Source: Planctomycetota bacterium (lineage in GTDB: Bacteria; Planctomycetota; Brocadiia; SM23-32). From it: a stretch of 8,281 nt of DNA. The notes under the pieces are model-generated. The model worked only from the letters and a program-made list of their open reading frames with translations, had not been told where the DNA came from and did not search any database. Below are positions 3,986 to 8,281 of this stretch, in pieces (the stretch's first letter is position 1; every line of letters starts with the position of its first letter). The DNA lies in the NCBI GenBank assembly GCA_030604585.1, contig JAUVVP010000061.1:1-8281 (forward strand), read 5' to 3'. A program made the translations under genes and the position numbers.

Positions 3986-5860
3986 TCAGGCAAGCACGTA
4001 GACCGGGGCGACGCCCGTGTCGGGGGTTGAGAAGTTGACCTTCTCGCCGCGGAAGACGCGGCCGTAGACCGGGCCGATCGTGATGTCGCCTTCGTGGGCG
4101 GCGGCCAGCACGCGCACGTCGAAGCTCAGGTCCGAATCTGCCGACCACCGCCCCGGCGCGAAATGGCCCTGCACAACGCTATCGCCGTCCAGCATGCGCC
4201 GGCGCAGGATGTGGCCGGTCTGCTGAGACGAAGAACCGGGACGTAGGACGGTGACGCCGCGGCCGCCTCCCCCGAGCACGTCCTTCACTACGAGGGTCAG
4301 CCCCTGCTCGAGCATGTAGTAAGCGGCCGGCTCGATATGCCTGTCCAACGGGTGCGACCAGAGGATGTTCTCCCGGATGACCTTGCTCTCCGCTTCGTCC
4401 GGCTGCAACCACTCCCGCGCCGCCGGGTCAGCCAGCACCCAGAGGAATCCCTTGTTGGTGTAGAGGAACATGTCGAGCGGCGGGAAGGTCTTGAGCCCGC
4501 CCACCGCCGCGGCCTCAAGCAGCGGCGAATCCTCGGCCAGGGCCGCCCAATCGGCCAGGTTCTCCTCTACGTAAAGGAGGTCCACGCGCTGGCCGTCGCT
4601 CAGGTGGAGGCCGTCTGTCCGCAGCGCCAGGTCGCGCTCGTGGCAGAGGGGGATGCTCAGGCCGGAGCGTTCCTCGACGCGGCGGGCCAGCCCCTCCACC
4701 TCGTCCACGTTGAACATGTCCTCGTTGTTGAAGCCGCGCAGGAACGCTATCACCCCGGCCTCGGGGTCGTGCAGGGGCTTGAGGCCGTGCTCATAGAGGA
4801 ACGAGGCGAACTCCGTCTCGGCGGGGCGCTCTATGCTGCCCAGCCGCTCACGCAGCAGGGGATAAAGCGCCTCGTCCGCCAGCCGCGCGTAGTGCCCGTA
4901 GCCGACGGCGCAGTTCAGTTCGATGACCTTAATGGAGCCGCCGGCCAGGTGCATGTCCGCTGCGAAGAAGATGCCCCGCCGCGGAGAGCGGGACGGCAAC
5001 AGGGCACGGAGGTCCACCGGGATGAAGCGCAGAAGTCGTGCTGCGAACTTCTCGTCCTCGGCCGCCCTCCTCGCCTTACGCAGCAGCTTCGCGAGCGCCG
5101 TCACCACGTCGTAGACGCGCCCTAACTCCGCGCGCGTCAAGAAGATGGGATAGGGCGAGGCAGCGGGAACGCCGGCCAGCGCAGCGCGGGCGTCGTCCAG
5201 GACTTCAGCCACGTATCGGCCCGTCACGTCCCTGCGCCGGTCGCGTTTGGACAGCACGGCGGCGTGGGACTTCACCTGCCCGATCAGTGCCCCTTCGGCC
5301 TGGGGGAAGCAGGCCTCCAGCCGCTCGCGCTCGTCCGGCTCGAGATCGGAGAGCAGGAAGTCCGCCACCGAGTCGTAGTCGCCCTTGCGGGCCGAGCCGA
5401 CGCCCAGCTTGACGCGGAAGAACCCCACCTCGCCGGCCGCTGCGAGGATCGCCCGGACGCCGTTGTGGCCGCCGTGCCCGCCCTTCTGGCGTCCCCTGAC
5501 GGTGCCCATGGGCAGGTCAAGGTCATCGTGGGCGATGGCGTACAGGTTGTCATCGGCGCCGTAGCGCTTCAGCAGGGGGGCAACCAGGCGCCCGCAGTCG
5601 TTCATCGAGGTGGCCGGCTTGACCAGCAGCGCAGCCATGCCGGCGATCCGGCCCTCCGCCGCGACGGCCTCGACTCCCTGCATCGGCTCAAAAGGCGCGA
5701 AGCCGTGTCGTTCCCGCAGGTAATCGCCAAAGAGGCTGCCGGCGTTGTGTCGCGTCCCGGCGTAGGCAGGCCCCGGGTTGCCCAGGCAGATCAGGATGAG
5801 ACGGGGTTCGGTTCCGCCTGCCGCTCGCAGCTCGTCGGGACGGGGTTGGGTTCGGTCCAT
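3986..5860 (-). CDS. Fusion of peptidyl-tRNA hydrolase with a circularly permuted ATP-grasp-like domain
   Basis: A 624-residue two-domain protein. Residues about 20-200 form a bacterial Pth domain, which in the family hydrolyses the ester between a peptide and tRNA. The catalytic set is intact: N28 (LGNPG), H38 (TRHNAG), M86-N87 (KPATSMN), D112 (AHDDLDLP) and N133 (GGHGGHNG). Residues about 235-624 resemble ATP-grasp amide ligases, with a metal-site-like ELN at 314-316 lying before K526 and the glycine loop GGGGRG (530-535). That order suggests a circularly permuted form, as in glutathionylspermidine-synthase-like enzymes. A 35-residue linker joins the domains in one frame with no internal start evident. 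The frame is open to 6067, but ATG 5858-5860, with GGGA five bases upstream, gives a sensible Pth N-terminus. It overlaps the aminomutase gene by 70 nt, so translation is probably coupled. Pth genes usually sit beside ribosomal genes, so this looks like a specialised paralog. Substrates are unknown. Confidence 0.85.
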   Translation of the reverse strand: MDRTQPRPDELRAAGGTEPRLILICLGNPGPAYAGTRHNAGSLFGDYLRERHGFAPFEPMQGVEAVAAEGRIAGMAALLVKPATSMNDCGRLVAPLLKRYGADDNLYAIAHDDLDLPMGTVRGRQKGGHGGHNGVRAILAAAGEVGFFRVKLGVGSARKGDYDSVADFLLSDLEPDERERLEACFPQAEGALIGQVKSHAAVLSKRDRRRDVTGRYVAEVLDDARAALAGVPAASPYPIFLTRAELGRVYDVVTALAKLLRKARRAAEDEKFAARLLRFIPVDLRALLPSRSPRRGIFFAADMHLAGGSIKVIELNCAVGYGHYARLADEALYPLLRERLGSIERPAETEFASFLYEHGLKPLHDPEAGVIAFLRGFNNEDMFNVDEVEGLARRVEERSGLSIPLCHERDLALRTDGLHLSDGQRVDLLYVEENLADWAALAEDSPLLEAAAVGGLKTFPPLDMFLYTNKGFLWVLADPAAREWLQPDEAESKVIRENILWSHPLDRHIEPAAYYMLEQGLTLVVKDVLGGGGRGVTVLRPGSSSQQTGHILRRRMLDGDSVVQGHFAPGRWSADSDLSFDVRVLAAAHEGDITIGPVYGRVFRGEKVNFSTPDTGVAPVYVLA

Positions 5861-6888
5861 GTCTTTCCCGAGTATGTTTCCATCACCACGCCGTCGCCCT
5901 GGCGTCCCTTCAGGTACTGGTAGTTGAGGGGCACCTTGCCGTGAGGCGTGTCGAGCACGTACTGCGGGATGGCGAAGCCGGTCGTGCGCCCGCGCAGGCC
6001 GCGCACGATCTGCACCCCCCGCTCTATCTGAACGCGGAAGTGGACCGTGCCTTTGAGCACCTGACATTGGTAGAGGTAGTACGGGCGCACGCGCGCCGCG
6101 ACCAGCCGCTCGCCCAGTTCCTTCAGCACGGCGGTGTCATCGTTGACGCCTTTGAGCAGCACGCTCTGGTTGCCCATCGGGATGCCGGCGTCCACGATGC
6201 GGGCGCAGGCGGCCACCGCCTCGGGCGTCAGCTCCTTGGGGTGGTTGAAGTGCGTGTTGATCCAGAAGGGCTGATGCCGGGCGAGCCGCCGGCACAGATC
6301 CTCCGTTACCCGCGAAGGCAAGGTGCACGGCGTGCGGGTGCCGATGCGCACCAACTGCACGTGCGGTATCGCGTGGATGCGGGCGACTATCTCCTCGATC
6401 TGCTCGTCGGGCATCAGCAGCGGGTCGCCGCCGGTGAGCAGCACGTCGCGGACGGCCGGCCGGCTGCGGATGTAGTCTATGCCCTCGGCCAGGTTGTCGT
6501 CATCGAGCGGGCACCCGGCCGTGTCCACCATCCGCTTGCGCAGACAGAAGCGACAGAACGTGGCGCAGACGGAGCTGACCAGGAACGCCACGCGGTCCGG
6601 ATAGATGTGGATCAGGTTCTTGACGGGCGACTGGTCTTCTTCGTGGAGCGGGTCCCAGACCCCCAGCTCGTCATGCAGCTCCTGAACGCGCGGCACCACC
6701 TGGCGCCGCACCGGGCAGTCGGGGTCGTCCCGGTCCATCAACGAGGCGTAGTAGGGGCTGATGCTCCAGTTGAAGACGCCCTCGATGCGCGCCAGTCCTT
6801 CCCGCTCGTCGGGCGTCAGGTTGATGTATTGCTCGAGCTGCTCAACAGTGGTGACACTGTTGCGCAGCTCTTCCTGCCAGTCGTTCAT
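5791..6888 (-). CDS. KamA-family radical SAM aminomutase (lysine 2,3-aminomutase-like)
   Basis: Probable 2,3-aminomutase that moves an alpha-amino group to the beta carbon using a [4Fe-4S] cluster, S-adenosylmethionine and PLP. The 365 residues show the cluster motif CATFCRFC (C108, C112, C115), the SAM-binding GGDP at 153-156 and a PLP lysine, K318, in DTPHGKVP. The glycine stretch before that lysine is two residues shorter than in clostridial lysine 2,3-aminomutase. Of the two aspartates that bind the lysine side-chain amine there, the second is kept (D313), but the first is Gln (Q276 in YQCQ, where lysine enzymes have YQCD). The C-terminal cysteine-rich extension of the long form is absent, as in EpmB-like short forms. 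The ATG at 6886-6888 has AAGGAG eight bases upstream. It overlaps the preceding gene by 47 nt and the next by 70 nt. Family is certain; the substrate may not be lysine. Confidence 0.9.
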   Translation of the reverse strand: MNDWQEELRNSVTTVEQLEQYINLTPDEREGLARIEGVFNWSISPYYASLMDRDDPDCPVRRQVVPRVQELHDELGVWDPLHEEDQSPVKNLIHIYPDRVAFLVSSVCATFCRFCLRKRMVDTAGCPLDDDNLAEGIDYIRSRPAVRDVLLTGGDPLLMPDEQIEEIVARIHAIPHVQLVRIGTRTPCTLPSRVTEDLCRRLARHQPFWINTHFNHPKELTPEAVAACARIVDAGIPMGNQSVLLKGVNDDTAVLKELGERLVAARVRPYYLYQCQVLKGTVHFRVQIERGVQIVRGLRGRTTGFAIPQYVLDTPHGKVPLNYQYLKGRQGDGVVMETYSGKTWTEPNPVPTSCERQAEPNPVSS

Positions 6889-7861
6889 ACGCCGGACTCC
6901 TTGTGCGTCGGTATCGCTCCAGCGCCAGGTCCATGATGGCGCCGATCAGGTCCGTATGGCTGTAGCCCGCGGCGGCGGCCAGCACCGGGAAGACGCCGTA
7001 GTACGGGCTGAGCCCGGGCAGCGGGTTGATCTCGAGGAAGTGGGCCCGGCCCCCCTCGTCCAGGAGGTAGTCCACGCGGGCGAAATCCCGCGCTCCGATG
7101 AGGTCGTAGACCCTCCGTGACCAGTTGGCCAGCCGCTCCGCCAGCCCCTTGGGCAGTGGGCACGGGCAGGTGATCTGCCGGTCGTGCTTCTCTTTGGCGC
7201 GGGCCGAGTACATCCCGTTGGAGGTTGTGACCTTCCCCGCCGGCAAGACCTCCGCCTGGCCGTTGCCCAGCAGCCCGACCGTAACGTCCACGCCCCTGAC
7301 GTAGTGCTCCACCAGGCAGGGCTGCTCGTAAAGGGCCACGTGGTGGTCCACCAGGGCGGGCAGGTCCTGCGGATCGTGCACCAGGCTGTCCGGCCCGATG
7401 CCGACGCTTGAGCCGCCGAAGTTCGGCTTGACAAGCACGGGGAACTCGAGTTCGCCGCGCCGCCCGGCCGCTTCGGCGCCCGATTCGAACACGGCCGAAC
7501 GCGGCGTGCGGATGCCAGCCCCGGCCGCCAGCCTCTTCGTCAGGGCCTTGTTCAGCGAGATGCCGAGCGTCACCCCGTCCGAGCCGGTGTAAGGGATGCC
7601 GAGATGGTCCAGCACGATCGGGACTATGGACTCGCGCGACGGGCCTTCGCGCCCCTCGGCGATGTTGAGCGCCAGGTCGGGCGCTTCTCGTCTCAGGTCC
7701 TCCACCAGCGACGCCCGCAGCGGGATCGGCACCACCTCCTCGCAATGCGCGGCCATCGCCGCCAGCAGGGCTTCGATGGTCTCGGGCGATTCATACTCCG
7801 CCTCCACCCAGGATCCATCGCCCCGCGCCGTGACCTCGTCGTATATCAGCGCCGCCTTCAT
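6842..7861 (-). CDS. D-Ala-D-Ala-ligase-like ATP-grasp enzyme
   Basis: A 339-residue ATP-grasp ligase, expected to activate a carboxylate as an acyl phosphate and join it to an amine. Visible motifs are LGIPYTGS (87-94) with the following K105 region, the ATP-binding loop VKPNFGGSSVGI (144-155) and the metal/phosphate motif EINPLPG (277-283), all in Ddl order. The N-terminal EREVS-type motif that binds the first D-Ala in Ddl is not present. The serine shortly after the PG motif, which holds the second D-Ala, is replaced (Y288 region, GLSPYYG). It is therefore unlikely to be the cell-wall Ddl and more likely joins other amino acids. The ATG at 7859-7861 overlaps the regulator's stop as ATGA. 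The last 20 residues or so (TRSPAYERLAG onward) extend past the usual fold and arise from the 47-nt overlap with the aminomutase gene. ATP-grasp assignment is firm; the reaction is inferred. Confidence 0.88.
   Translation of the reverse strand: MKAALIYDEVTARGDGSWVEAEYESPETIEALLAAMAAHCEEVVPIPLRASLVEDLRREAPDLALNIAEGREGPSRESIVPIVLDHLGIPYTGSDGVTLGISLNKALTKRLAAGAGIRTPRSAVFESGAEAAGRRGELEFPVLVKPNFGGSSVGIGPDSLVHDPQDLPALVDHHVALYEQPCLVEHYVRGVDVTVGLLGNGQAEVLPAGKVTTSNGMYSARAKEKHDRQITCPCPLPKGLAERLANWSRRVYDLIGARDFARVDYLLDEGGRAHFLEINPLPGLSPYYGVFPVLAAAAGYSHTDLIGAIMDLALERYRRTRSPAYERLAGRAAQQCHHC
6897..6902 (-). promoter_or_regulatory. Ribosome binding site of the KamA-like gene (AAGGAG)
   Basis: A strong AAGGAG on the minus strand, eight bases before the ATG at 6888 and inside the end of the preceding ligase gene. 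It fixes the aminomutase start and shows that the 47-nt overlap is real. Confidence 0.8.
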
Positions 7862-8145
7862 CCCTGTATTCTCTCCCTGAAGCCGTTCAGCTTGCCGACC
7901 ACCTGCTCCTGGTCAACGAAGTAGAAGACGCTGCAGCCGTCCTTCTCGAAGCCGACCAGGCCGGCGGTCTTCAAGATGTTCATGTGGTGCGACAGGCAGG
8001 GCTGCGACACGCCGAGCCTCTGTGCCAGCTCACAGACGCAGAAGGCGCGCTTGTCGTTGTTGCTGGGCAGCATGCTCAGCAGCCGCAGGCGCAGCGGGTC
8101 GGACAGCGCCTTGAATACTGTGGCGTACTCGCCGAGGTCAGACAT
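7858..8145 (-). CDS. ArsR-family winged-helix transcriptional regulator
   Basis: A 95-residue cytosolic dimeric DNA-binding protein of the ArsR/SmtB type, which usually represses its own operon until an inducer binds. It opens with the family pattern FKALSDPLRLRLLSML (11-26). The recognition helix is SQPCLSHHMNIL (47-58), followed by the wing GFEKDGCSVFYF (65-76). A CVCEL sequence (C36, C38) matches the ELCVCDL alpha-3 metalloid site of ArsR/CadC, but the third cysteine found in E. coli ArsR is replaced by Ala41. Extra cysteines occur at 50, in the recognition helix where Thr or Ser is common, and at 71. The ATG at 8143-8145 has AGGAGG five bases upstream. It is the first gene of the operon, joined to the ligase gene by an ATGA overlap. 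A thiol, redox or metal signal is plausible; the true inducer is unknown. Confidence 0.9.
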   Translation of the reverse strand: MSDLGEYATVFKALSDPLRLRLLSMLPSNNDKRAFCVCELAQRLGVSQPCLSHHMNILKTAGLVGFEKDGCSVFYFVDQEQVVGKLNGFRERIQG

Positions 8146-8150
8146 ATCTC

Positions 8151-8156
8151 CCTCCT
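8151..8156 (-). promoter_or_regulatory. Ribosome binding site of the ArsR-type gene (AGGAGG)
   Basis: Full-consensus AGGAGG on the minus strand, five bases before the ATG at 8145. It is the strongest ribosome site in the window and marks the likely start of the four-gene operon. Confidence 0.8.
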
Positions 8157-8281
8157 GCTCCTGTGGGCGGATCGGTTCGCGAGGATGGAAAGGCTTCCGC
8201 TACTGCCGGCTGGTCCCCGACTGGAAGGGCCGCCCCCGACCCCCGCCGCTCAACCCGCCCCGTGCGGCATTCATTCAAGTA
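8157..8281 (-). other. Operon upstream region, promoter not resolved
   Basis: About 125 bases of GC-rich sequence upstream of the regulator gene. No convincing -35/-10 pair or ArsR-type 12-2-12 operator could be picked out. A short A/T-rich patch lies at the window end (8271-8281). The operon promoter is expected here or just beyond the edge. Confidence 0.4.

Noticed and set aside
2851..3993. Minus-strand open frame of 380 codons opposite the right oxidoreductase
   Set aside because: The plus strand has a complete Gfo/Idh/MocA protein with all motifs, and this frame also crosses the hairpin cluster.
4337..5125. Plus-strand open frame of 262 codons opposite the Pth/ATP-grasp gene
   Set aside because: Antisense to a protein with recognisable motifs; no ribosome site or family resemblance.
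5861..6067. N-terminal extension of the Pth fusion upstream of the ATG at 5860
   Set aside because: The extra 69 residues are out-of-frame translation of the aminomutase gene, rich in Arg, Ala and Pro, and resemble nothing in Pth.
5791..6888. Calling the aminomutase gene kamA or epmB outright
   Set aside because: Q276 and the shortened loop argue against assigning lysine as substrate, and no EF-P or EpmA gene is visible.
5941..6936. Plus-strand open frame of 331 codons opposite the aminomutase
   Set aside because: The minus-strand frame encodes clear radical SAM and PLP motifs; this product is rich in Arg, Val, His and Gln, typical of an antisense shadow.
6842..7861. Calling the ligase ddl
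   Set aside because: The D-Ala-binding features are missing and the context is not cell-wall synthesis.
1..8281. CRISPR arrays, tRNA or rRNA genes
   Set aside because: No regularly spaced direct repeats, tRNA-like cloverleaf or rRNA-like stretch was seen by eye; the palindrome cluster at 3892-3984 lacks CRISPR spacing.

Overview
High-GC bacterial DNA with dense coding on both strands. Two paralogous Gfo/Idh/MocA oxidoreductases, a complete IS4-family element, GC-rich compound palindromes and a short-form KamA radical SAM gene fit an uncultured environmental bacterium, perhaps of the Planctomycetota/PVC type. That placement is inference; no rRNA or single-copy marker is present.

Region 1 (1-3885): two divergent Gfo/Idh/MocA-type NAD(P)-dependent oxidoreductases. 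The left one (minus strand) runs off the window edge; the right one (plus strand, 2842-3885) is complete. Between them lies a full-length 1,560-bp IS4-family insertion sequence (1111-2670) with 25-bp inverted ends (22 matches), a 9-bp target duplication and an apparently intact DDE transposase. It interrupts one arm of an older REPIN-like inverted-repeat pair whose other arm survives at 2731-2760.

Region 2 (3886-3985): a 100-bp convergent intergenic gap packed with GC-rich hairpins. Two hairpins sit inside an outer 8-bp stem, and a fourth hairpin abuts the minus-strand operon. It probably ends transcription from both sides.

Region 3 (8145 down to 3986, minus strand): four genes that all overlap, read as one operon. 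Order: an ArsR-family regulator with a CVC motif (95 aa), a D-Ala-D-Ala-ligase-like ATP-grasp enzyme (339 aa), a KamA/lysine-2,3-aminomutase-like radical SAM/PLP enzyme (365 aa), and a 624-aa fusion of a peptidyl-tRNA hydrolase (Pth) domain to an ATP-grasp-like domain whose motif order suggests circular permutation. The overlaps are 4, 47 and 70 nt. Family knowledge suggests an aminomutase making a beta-amino acid and two ATP-grasp ligases making amide bonds, with a tRNA-handling hydrolase attached to the second ligase. Substrate-pocket residues in both KamA and the Ddl-like ligase depart from the classical enzymes. My inference is an uncharacterised pathway for a beta-amino-acid-containing peptide or conjugate, or a protein modification. 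This operon is the most interesting content of the window.
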